7,171 bases of DNA from positions 1 through 7,171 of the forward strand of contig CAKKQC010000086.1 in assembly GCA_919901855.1 (NCBI GenBank), read 5' to 3'. Under the pieces are notes generated by a model, which made no database searches, was not told the origin of the DNA, and saw only the letters and a list, made by a program, of their open reading frames with translations. This stretch comes from a bacterium. GTDB lineage: Bacteria > Oederibacteriota > CAKKQC01. This document shows positions 1 through 5,495 of this stretch, one piece after another (the first letter of the stretch is position 1; each line of letters begins with the position of its first letter). A program made the translations under genes and the position numbers.

Positions 1-94
1 CGTCACGATCAGTTTTCTCGTCGTCATGACCGTTTTTTCAGCGACCTGCTAGGAGAGCGGTGAGGGACGGAAACTCGAGAGAGAGGAGGGAGAC
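1..94. other. Left-edge non-coding stretch downstream of the helicase gene
   Basis: No gene can be supported here. On the minus strand this is the 3' flank of the helicase operon. It contains the first copy of a repeated GGACGGAAACTC motif (65-76), a purine-rich tract on the plus strand (77-94), and a run of six T on the plus strand at 33-38. After the helicase stop codon the minus strand carries a pyrimidine-rich run with no U-tract that follows a hairpin, so no convincing intrinsic terminator is visible. A minus-strand ATG at 27-25 opens nine codons (MTTRKLIVT) running off the window edge. It could be the start of a next gene, but it has no Shine-Dalgarno at useful spacing, so I do not call it. 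Confidence 0.5.
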
Positions 95-167
95 TCAAGG
101 CCGACCCCCCTCTTGGGGTCGGAGTTTCCGTCCGACATTCTCTTCTCTGGGCGGGACGGAAACTCCC
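64..167. repeat. Cluster of three 12-13-bp GGACGGAAACTC(C) repeats around a hairpin
   Basis: The motif GGACGGAAACTC occurs at 65-76 (direct), 121-133 (inverted, as GGAGTTTCCGTCC) and 154-166 (direct, with the extra C). The first and second copies can pair as a 12-bp stem, and the second and third as a 13-bp stem with a 20-nt loop. Between copies one and two lies a perfect 8-bp hairpin: CCGACCCC at 101-108, loop 109-114, GGGGTCGG at 115-122. The second and third copies and the hairpin lie inside the last codons of the helicase gene and encode its odd C-terminal tail. Possible roles are an mRNA-stabilising or terminating structure, a replication-initiation or protein-binding site, or the remnant of an interspersed repeat. 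The sequence does not decide between these. Confidence 0.75.
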
Positions 168-1624
168 GCCACCCACACCTGCCGAGGACGACCCCCGCGT
201 CCACCCTGAGACGGTTCGGAAATCGCCTGCGCTCGTCCCTCCCCCGCGAGTTGCTGGAGCACCGTTCGGACTTCCCCGGTACGGCCGCCGATCGCTCTCG
301 CGATCTCCTCCGCGCTGCCCCGTCCACTTCCCTCGAGGTATGCGAGGACCTGCTGACCTTTGTCCCGCGAGCGGCATTCGGCCGAGGTCCCCACAAACGT
401 CCAGTCACCCGGACCATGCAGATCCAGCGCCCACGAGGAACGGGTAACCACCTTGCTCTCAAGGCTGAGAAGCCGCCGGGAGTCGCGGCTCGCGCACTCC
501 CCGTCCTCTCTGCCATTCCCCTCGGGCCGGGAGAGCCGGAGAATGGCTTTGGCCGCCGCCCGGATCGCGAAGCTCCCCGCTACGTCGACGCCGCTCTTGG
601 CGTCGTGGGTCACCACCAGCACACAGGCTCCCGTCTTCTCGGCCAGCCGGTTGAACCGCTGCATGATGGGCGCCATGCGCGCCGCGTCGTTGAGCGCGTC
701 TGCACTCCCAGGCAGGAAGCAATACAGGGCGTCCACGATGATCAGGCGCGGCGAGAGGCGCTGGGCCTCACGTTCCAGCCGCACGAAGAAGTCCGGCCGT
801 CCCACGTTCGCCGTCGTGGGGGCTCCCAGGGTGATGGGATCCTCGTCGGTGACGCCGAGGGCCTCCAGGCGGTCACGCGTCAGGCTGGCCGGGTCGTCAA
901 GGAGGAGCGCGAGGACCTGTCCCTGCATCGCGGCGAAGCGGCCGAACAGGGGGATCCCCTTCAGGACGGCTCGGCCCATCTCCAATGCCAGCAAGGTCTT
1001 GCCCAGCTTGTCTTTGCCAGACAGCACGACCACTTGGCCGAGCGGCAGGAAGGGTTCGATGAGGAACTCGACCCTTCGTGCGGACAGTTCGGACGGTCGC
1101 ACGAGTTGGAGCGCCGTACTCTGGACCCACTCGAACTCCTCGCCAATCTCACTCAGCCGATGTTGCGCCGCCGCCAGCAACTCCACCGAGGGCAGGGAGG
1201 CGCTGATTTCCCGCTCGATGATCTGGTGCGCGGCGAGGACGACCTCGCGCCGAATCGCCTTGTCCAGGATCACCTGCGCGTGACCGTCCACGTTGCAGGC
1301 CAGAGCACCCTCGTCAAGCAGGCCAGAAACGCAACTCAGACCGCCTGCCTGATCCAGCATTCCCTGACCCCGCAATTCCTCGATGACGGTCACGGATGTC
1401 ACGCACTGGCCGCGGTCCCGAAGAGCCAAGACGGCAGCATAGATCACGCGATGGGATGAGGCGTAGAAATCCCGTGGGCGCAGTCGCGCGCGTACCCGGT
1501 CAATGGCCTCCAGGCTTTCCTGCGTACCGAGGAGCATGCCCCCGAGCGCGCACCGCTCGGCCTCGGCATTGACCGGGAGTTCGAGCCGCATTGGCCTGCC
1601 AGAGCCCTCCGCTCCCGTCGTCAT
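95..1624 (-). CDS. DnaB N-terminal domain fused to RepA-like AAA ATPase (replicative helicase-like protein)
   Basis: Predicted 509-aa cytoplasmic DNA helicase or helicase-like ATPase of the RecA fold, probably acting in replication of a mobile element. Residues ~16-165 match the DnaB N-terminal helical domain: P17-x-x-A-E-A-E followed by LGGMLL, then RPRDFYASSHRVIYAA and a DxAGG turn at 91-95. Instead of a DnaB C-terminal domain, residues ~175-365 resemble the RepA/AAA_25 family. Walker A is GKDKLGKT (203-210), then PLFGRF and LLLDDP, Walker B LIIVD (294-298), and the VVTHDAKSG segment (337-345) with the expected His. Residues ~420-485 look like a winged helix with a Gly/Arg-rich wing. The chosen ATG at 1624 overlaps the preceding small ORF's stop (ATGA). 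An ATG at 1591 (protein residue 12), with GGAGGG 13 nt upstream, is the alternative start and leaves the DnaB domain intact. The last ~20 residues are encoded by repeats and are probably not conserved. Confidence 0.88.
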   Translation of the reverse strand: MTTGAEGSGRPMRLELPVNAEAERCALGGMLLGTQESLEAIDRVRARLRPRDFYASSHRVIYAAVLALRDRGQCVTSVTVIEELRGQGMLDQAGGLSCVSGLLDEGALACNVDGHAQVILDKAIRREVVLAAHQIIEREISASLPSVELLAAAQHRLSEIGEEFEWVQSTALQLVRPSELSARRVEFLIEPFLPLGQVVVLSGKDKLGKTLLALEMGRAVLKGIPLFGRFAAMQGQVLALLLDDPASLTRDRLEALGVTDEDPITLGAPTTANVGRPDFFVRLEREAQRLSPRLIIVDALYCFLPGSADALNDAARMAPIMQRFNRLAEKTGACVLVVTHDAKSGVDVAGSFAIRAAAKAILRLSRPEGNGREDGECASRDSRRLLSLESKVVTRSSWALDLHGPGDWTFVGTSAECRSRDKGQQVLAYLEGSGRGSAEEIARAIGGRTGEVRTVLQQLAGEGRAQAISEPSQGGRGGRPRQVWVAGVSVPPREENVGRKLRPQEGGRP

Positions 1625-1794
1625 CTGACACCCGTGCCGGCAGACGCCAGAGGGACACGGCCGGACATGATGACTGGGAAAGGAGAAACGTGCGAGGCGC
1701 CTGACACCGCCTGGGAAGCTCGCGCCGAAGTGCCCTTGATGTCCGCGAAGCACCTCGTGACAGCCTTGCCGTCCTTGTCGAATGACTTCTTCAT
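1621..1794 (-). CDS. Small hypothetical protein, 57 aa, coupled to the helicase gene
   Basis: ATG (1794-1792) to TGA (1623-1621), starting MKKSFDKDGKAVTRC. Both ends are 4-bp ATGA overlaps, with the upstream small ORF and with the helicase start at 1624. That is the usual signature of translational coupling in an operon. About 73% of its third codon positions are G or C by hand count, higher than the ~60% of the competing frame that would extend the helicase N-terminus upstream. No Shine-Dalgarno is apparent, which fits coupling. The product is basic, Ser/Ala/Gly-rich and without a motif I recognise. There is no transmembrane segment or helix-turn-helix. It could be a small accessory replication protein or a leader ORF, or be spurious if the helicase really starts at 1591. 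Confidence 0.42.
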   Translation of the reverse strand: MKKSFDKDGKAVTRCFADIKGTSARASQAVSGASHVSPFPVIMSGRVPLASAGTGVR

Positions 1795-1958
1795 CGGCCC
1801 AGTTCACTACAGGACGATCGGAGGGTTGTCAATCCCCCCAGTCGGCGACGAAGGAGGAGCTGGTCATGATCCGGTGCGGCTCGCCACTTGGCAATGTTGA
1901 GGGCCTCATCCTCGTCGCGGATCGCATCGCCGGGCCTTGGAGTCGCAACGTCACTCAT
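1791..1958 (-). CDS. Small hypothetical protein, 55 aa, first ORF of the helicase operon
   Basis: ATG (1958-1956) to TGA (1793-1791), starting MSDVATPRPGDAIRDEDEAL. The N-terminal half is acidic (RDEDEA) and the C-terminal half basic (LLLRRRLGG). The stop overlaps the next ORF's ATG in an ATGA, and it sits just inside an operator-like inverted repeat, as expected for the first gene of a leftward operon. Only a weak ribosome-binding site (GACCTG immediately before the ATG) is visible. About 62% of third positions are G or C, less biased than a typical gene here, so coding status is uncertain. The frame stays open far upstream into the opposite gene, but that extension is antisense to a well-supported gene and I do not include it. 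No family recognised. Confidence 0.42.
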   Translation of the reverse strand: MSDVATPRPGDAIRDEDEALNIAKWRAAPDHDQLLLRRRLGGLTTLRSSCSELGR

Positions 1959-1969
1959 CAGGTCTATTG

Positions 1970-1988
1970 TCCAGTCGAGTAGACTAGA
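1970..1988. promoter_or_regulatory. Operator-like inverted repeat next to the small-ORF start
   Basis: TCCAGTC (1970-1976), 5-bp spacer GAGTA, GACTAGA (1982-1988). The arms match at six of seven positions. An overlapping partial symmetry, GTCTA at 1962-1966 and TAGAC at 1980-1984, shares part of the site. It ends 11 bp upstream of the ATG at 1958, where a bound repressor could block the leftward operon. No regulator gene is identifiable in the window, so its partner is unknown. Confidence 0.35.
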
Positions 1989-2053
1989 TGTACGGGAGTA
2001 GCGTGTTCCCCTTTCCACATGGAGAGGACATAGGTAGCATGGACGTTTTCGCG

Positions 2054-2093
2054 CCCTGCAGGGAATCTCCGTGGGAATCCCTGCAGGGGAATC
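2054..2093. repeat. Paired CCCTGCAGGG palindromes with three GGGAATC repeats
   Basis: The perfect palindrome CCCTGCAGGG occurs at 2054-2063 and again at 2079-2088. Together they form an 11-bp inverted repeat (CCCTGCAGGGA 2054-2064 against TCCCTGCAGGG 2078-2088) with a 13-nt loop. The motif GGGAATC also repeats directly at 2061, 2073 and 2087. The block ends six bases before the ribosome-binding site of the gene starting at 2106. It could be a tandem operator for a dimeric regulator, or an RNA hairpin that modulates translation. Chance alone is unlikely for a duplicated 10-bp palindrome this close together. Confidence 0.7.
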
Positions 2094-2100
2094 AGGGAGG
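2094..2100 (+). promoter_or_regulatory. Strong ribosome-binding site deciding a GTG start
   Basis: AGGGAGG lies 5 nt before the GTG at 2106. It is the best Shine-Dalgarno match in the window and is why the GTG is preferred over later ATG codons. Confidence 0.75.
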
Positions 2101-2105
2101 CGATC

Positions 2106-3353
2106 GTGGTAGAAGTGACTCAACCGGGATCTCCCAACTCTCGCCGTCCGCCGCCACCCGCAGCTCACGTACTCACCGAGTGGGCCCTCAGCGACAAGCC
2201 GGTACCACCGTTTGGACAACACCTCAGAGGGATTCTGGCAGCCGCAACGGTCGAAGCCACCCGCAATCACCAGAAGCTCACCCCAGATGAGGCCGAGGCG
2301 ATTAGCTGGGGCCTGGAACGCGGCGGCTGGCGCTGCATACCGAGCCCGCTCCCACAGGAAATGATCGAGCTCTTCCGCCGAGACCTCCGCGTTGTGCCCG
2401 CCACAGGGGGGCCACAACGGGAGTACTGCGACCACTTCGTCTACGCCCGAGACGTCGCGGACCTCTGCACGGACGTTTTCGCGGTCTACTGCCTAAGAGA
2501 GGGCCGAGAGCGCTACTGGGAAGTTGATGCCAAGACCGGATGGCATAGCGATGCTATGCAACGGATGTCTCGCGAGCTAAGGCGCCTCGTTGACGTGCCT
2601 ATGGGGCGGCGCTCCTCCGAAGAATGGGGTTCGATCAGCACGGCCGCGATTGCCTTGGACTACGGTGACTGGCCAGACGAGCACGTCCGGTTCGCTGGCA
2701 TGTCTGAGGACCAAGCCAAGATCGCCTTCACCATGATCAATGCGCTACGACGGACGCTCTGGCTGGGCCCCACCGGAATGAACAAGCCGAGAATCGGGAA
2801 GATCCCTTCATACCAGGAAGCGATGAGCAGGATCTACGAGCTTGAGCCGACTGCTCTACGCTGCGATGCCCTCCGGGATCTCTACGATCTCGCGTCGCGA
2901 ACAGAGGCCCGGCTGTGCGAACTGCTAGCGACTGCGAAGGATCGCTACGAGCGCCGGCGTCAACAGGGTAGACGGAAGGAGGCGTTCGAAGGGGCCTTGA
3001 GAGAAGCCATCGGCTGGGATGCAGCAAATCCCTGGGCAGGAAAGCTGGCTGGTCAGGTATTCGATGACGATATCGGTCCGCTGGTGGAGACCGATCGAAT
3101 CCGCTCGCATCCGCGGTTCCCCCGCGGATGGCGCGGGGCGGATCGGTTCACCCTTGGTCACTTCGAGTTGGCACGGACTCCCGGTGTAGATGGAAAGGCC
3201 ACGGTGACCATGCGGAAGATAGGGCAGTGGCGTAAGGCTGGCATCATCGCTCACCGCACTACGGCCGAAGAGCGCGCCGGACCTCTTCACCACCTCCGTC
3301 GTTTTCATTTCTGGGTGAAGGATCACTGGACCGACAGGGAGTTGAGGATGTAG
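2106..3353 (+). CDS. Uncharacterised 415-aa protein
   Basis: GTG start with a strong ribosome-binding site 5 nt upstream; TAG stop at 3351-3353. I do not recognise the family. The N-terminus (residues 1-20) is Pro/Ser-rich and probably disordered, with PPPP at 15-18. The body is soluble, rich in Trp and in charged residues, with no signal peptide or membrane segment. Residues ~255-302 are strongly charged and helical (ARLCELLATAKDRYERRRQQ, then GRRKEAFEGALREAI) and may form a coiled coil or helical hairpin. Residues ~366-385 (ATVTMRKIGQWRKAGIIAHR) could be a helix-turn-helix recognition helix with a wing, a weak inference. It is divergent from the helicase operon and convergent with the nuclease gene, and is the only rightward gene in the window. 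It could be a regulator, an accessory replication protein or a defence component. Confidence 0.85.
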   Translation: MVEVTQPGSPNSRRPPPPAAHVLTEWALSDKPVPPFGQHLRGILAAATVEATRNHQKLTPDEAEAISWGLERGGWRCIPSPLPQEMIELFRRDLRVVPATGGPQREYCDHFVYARDVADLCTDVFAVYCLREGRERYWEVDAKTGWHSDAMQRMSRELRRLVDVPMGRRSSEEWGSISTAAIALDYGDWPDEHVRFAGMSEDQAKIAFTMINALRRTLWLGPTGMNKPRIGKIPSYQEAMSRIYELEPTALRCDALRDLYDLASRTEARLCELLATAKDRYERRRQQGRRKEAFEGALREAIGWDAANPWAGKLAGQVFDDDIGPLVETDRIRSHPRFPRGWRGADRFTLGHFELARTPGVDGKATVTMRKIGQWRKAGIIAHRTTAEERAGPLHHLRRFHFWVKDHWTDRELRM

Positions 3354-3362
3354 GGGGAGACA
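3354..3362. other. 9-bp convergent gap
   Basis: Only nine bases separate the stop codons of the rightward 415-aa gene and the leftward nuclease-like gene. There is no room for a terminator, and no hairpin with a U-tract was seen in the adjoining ends. Transcripts from the two sides probably overlap. Confidence 0.8.
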
Positions 3363-5447
3363 TCAGAAAGAGCCCGAGGAAGCCACGTAGCTTTCTGCCG
3401 CTTCCCTGAGTTGCGGATCCGGGATTGCCCGGTATGTCTTCAGAGCGTTCCGGCAAAAGGCCGGATTCACGCCCCTTCTGCACAGGTCAACAAGCGCCCG
3501 AGCGGCGCGTTCCCAGAGGCCTGGTACCTTCGCGGCCATAAGTGACATGATCGCTTCCGAGTTCCAGACAGCCCATCCCCGAACGGTGCTGATCGCGGCA
3601 ATCACCTCTGGTCCCCCAGCCAAGGCGCTCTCGAGGAGCCTGGCGTACCACTCACCGCCGATCATCATGCCCTTCTCGAGCGCGTCCTCAGCGAGGTGAG
3701 CAGCGTCATCCAGCCCCTCGGACGTGAACGGGCGCCTCCGAAGGTAGATGTCCACGTACGGCTCGATCAGATTCGCCCCAGTCTGATCCTTGCCACCTAT
3801 CTGCCAGAAGTGCCACATCACGCTGGACCGCAGGTCTTCTTCCCTCGCATCCGATGACGCAAGTACGCGACCCAGTTCCGCGCGGAACGGCTCCCTGTCA
3901 AACGCCCGGCCGGTGCGTCCTTGCGCATCATCCTGGAAGAACGCCCACCGCACCAAGAGCGCGACGCTTTCCTCTGAGCTTTTCAGTGCCCCCCAGGCAT
4001 CGAGCGCCTCCCCTGTCTCCAACTCGTGAATTCCGTCTACCACGTGGCAGAGCCTCCTGGCAATGCTGGTGTACTCCGGATGCGTTCGCAGAAACTGCAA
4101 CTGCGTCACGACCACCCCGCGGAACCTTCCGTAGTCGCCCTGGTGCGGCCTCACATCGAACCCGTCAAGCAGGCTGCGGCGCCCTGCAATCTCCGCCAAG
4201 GGAAACAGTGCCTCGTAGTGGATGTACAGGTTGGGATGGTCGAGGAGCCGTTCGGTAAAGGTGAGGGCAGAGGAGATTCTGGTGCGGTCTAGCGCCAACC
4301 ACCTCGCTACCCATGCAGTGTGACCGAGAACGCTCGTAATGATGAGCGGGTCCTTGCCGGCGGCCACTTCGAGATGGCGCTCGTAGCACGGGTTCTCCTC
4401 CTCCTCCAGCTTGGGCGGATCTGGATCGTCAATGAACCGCGAAACCAGCCATTCGAGTTCGGCAAATCTGCCGGTCTCTCCCAGCCACTCTCCGAGGCGG
4501 ATCATCGACTCGCGCAATCTGCTGTCGGGAAACACCTCATGCGCTCTCTGAGCGCCGAGCGTACTCCGAAGCGTCCCGAACAGGTACTGTCGGAAATCCA
4601 CGCCGAGCCTAGAGAGCGGATCGAACCAGCGGGCAAAGAGGCCAGTCTCCGCGTCGTCAGCGAGCTGCCGACCCTCCTTCAACCCAAACAGGAACGCTCG
4701 CGTGTACAGGAGCACATGATCAGGCGGCGCCTCGCCGGCCCGACGACGCTGAAGCCAGATCTCGTGGACATTCTCCAGGCCAGCGAGGATCGAGAAATGG
4801 GGCGCGAGTCCTTCATAGAATCCGTCCAGATGCACGCTCGCCTGTTGAACAAATAGCAGGATCTTCGTGAAGCCTTGCCGACTCGTTGCCCCGAGCTGGC
4901 TGTTGGCCTTCCTCAAGAGGCGCTCGGCTTCACCGCCAACGGTGCCCCAATCCGGCACCATCCGTGTCCAGCCGTCGGGCGAGAGGAAGACGCTGTGGCC
5001 TTCGTCCGCCACCCTCTCCAGCTCGAAGTCGCCAAGCCCCTCGAGGCTCAGTTCCCGCTCCCCGCGGATGGCCGCCTCGACAAGCTGTCGTGCCACATCA
5101 GCGTCCTTCCCCCGCGGGATACGGAACGAGCTCGGAGTGCCGATGCGATAGACGCCGTGGAACTCAATCCCAAGACCGTCGATTGCTCGATGGAGACGCT
5201 CCATATTGGTGTCCAGTCCAGCGGACCACTCCTCGAACTGCCGGTCGTACGCCCCCTTCACTTCAATGAGGACGCCAAGTCTGGGTATCTCGTAGTCAGG
5301 AGCCCGGAGTCCTTGACGCGTGTCGAGTGCCTTCACAGTGATGCGCGCATCCGCCACGCCCTCGGCCTCGACCCTGTACTGGGCAAACGCCGCTATGAAG
5401 GGGTTCTCAGGCTTATCCGCCGGACCGTCGAACTCAACTTCCGTCAT
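3363..5447 (-). CDS. PD-(D/E)xK nuclease-like protein with a long helical C-terminal region, behind hsdS
   Basis: 694-aa soluble protein; ATG at 5447-5445, TGA at 3365-3363. The N-terminus carries a PD-(D/E)xK signature: P50-D51, a hydrophobic strand GVLIEV, and E62-V63-K64. A possible helix Glu is E14 (ENPF). A second nuclease-fold-like segment at ~175-202 (AERLLRKANSQL then KILLFVQQ) suggests the domain runs to about residue 250 with an insertion. Residues ~270-694 are mostly amphipathic helices with recurring Leu/Ala/Trp spacing (e.g. GHTAWVARWLALDRTRISSA at 375-394), suggestive of HEAT/ARM-like repeats. No ATPase or helicase motif is visible, so it is not HsdR. It starts 48 bp after hsdS on the same strand and is probably in the hsd operon. 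Likely a DNA or RNA nuclease in defence; the family is not recognised and the active site is inferred from motif spacing. Confidence 0.9.
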   Translation of the reverse strand: MTEVEFDGPADKPENPFIAAFAQYRVEAEGVADARITVKALDTRQGLRAPDYEIPRLGVLIEVKGAYDRQFEEWSAGLDTNMERLHRAIDGLGIEFHGVYRIGTPSSFRIPRGKDADVARQLVEAAIRGERELSLEGLGDFELERVADEGHSVFLSPDGWTRMVPDWGTVGGEAERLLRKANSQLGATSRQGFTKILLFVQQASVHLDGFYEGLAPHFSILAGLENVHEIWLQRRRAGEAPPDHVLLYTRAFLFGLKEGRQLADDAETGLFARWFDPLSRLGVDFRQYLFGTLRSTLGAQRAHEVFPDSRLRESMIRLGEWLGETGRFAELEWLVSRFIDDPDPPKLEEEENPCYERHLEVAAGKDPLIITSVLGHTAWVARWLALDRTRISSALTFTERLLDHPNLYIHYEALFPLAEIAGRRSLLDGFDVRPHQGDYGRFRGVVVTQLQFLRTHPEYTSIARRLCHVVDGIHELETGEALDAWGALKSSEESVALLVRWAFFQDDAQGRTGRAFDREPFRAELGRVLASSDAREEDLRSSVMWHFWQIGGKDQTGANLIEPYVDIYLRRRPFTSEGLDDAAHLAEDALEKGMMIGGEWYARLLESALAGGPEVIAAISTVRGWAVWNSEAIMSLMAAKVPGLWERAARALVDLCRRGVNPAFCRNALKTYRAIPDPQLREAAESYVASSGSF

Positions 5448-5456
5448 ATGCTGAGA

Positions 5457-5462
5457 CCCCTC
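5457..5462 (-). promoter_or_regulatory. Ribosome-binding site of the nuclease-like gene
   Basis: On the minus strand GAGGGG lies 9 nt before the ATG at 5447. It supports this start and shows that the gene has its own initiation signal rather than relying on coupling to hsdS. The 48-bp gap (5448-5495) otherwise holds only a short AGAGG-A-CCTCT symmetry at 5476-5486 and no clear promoter or terminator. Confidence 0.6.
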
Positions 5463-5495
5463 GCAATTCTCGACGAGAGGACCTCTGTGACAATC

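Larger units (their letters stand above)
1959..2105. promoter_or_regulatory. Divergent intergenic regulatory region
   Basis: This 147-bp stretch separates the leftward helicase operon from the rightward 415-aa gene, so it should hold both promoters. A weak plus-strand promoter candidate is TTTCCA (2012-2017), a 17-bp spacer, then TAGCAT (2035-2040). Each box matches the sigma70 consensus at four of six positions. No convincing minus-strand promoter was found by eye. Two symmetric elements lie inside, listed separately: an inverted repeat at 1970-1988 and a palindrome pair at 2054-2088. Their placement suggests a regulator controls both directions, but that is inference. Confidence 0.5.

Noticed and set aside
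1-27. Possible minus-strand gene start (MTTRKLIVT) at the left edge
   Set aside because: Only nine codons are visible and no Shine-Dalgarno stands at useful spacing, so it cannot be distinguished from chance.
101-122. Intrinsic terminator for the helicase operon
   Set aside because: The 8-bp stem is strong but lies inside the coding region and is not followed by a U-tract on either strand.
64-167. CRISPR array suggested by repeated GGACGGAAACTC
   Set aside because: There are only three copies, one inverted, each 12-13 bp with unequal spacing (about 45 and 20 nt), and no cas gene is present.
113-1459. Long plus-strand open frames (113-1459 and 360-1283) opposite the helicase gene
   Set aside because: They are antisense to a gene with clear DnaB-N and RepA motifs, are Arg/Pro/Ser-rich with no recognisable domain, and are the usual by-product of high GC content.
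1625-1807. N-terminal extension of the helicase to an ATG at 1807
   Set aside because: The extension resembles no part of a DnaB protein, has lower third-position GC (~60%) than the overlapping 57-codon frame (~73%), and would override the neat ATGA junctions.
1791-2435. 214-codon minus-strand frame extending the first small ORF upstream
   Set aside because: The upstream two thirds run antisense to the start of the 415-aa gene and across the regulatory palindromes. The sequence there is low in coding character, so only the part from the ATG at 1958 is kept.
2041-2483. 13-bp repeat GGACGTTTTCGCG at 2041-2053 and 2471-2483
   Set aside because: A single 13-mer pair is expected by chance at roughly this frequency in a 7-kb window; no further copies or symmetry support a function.
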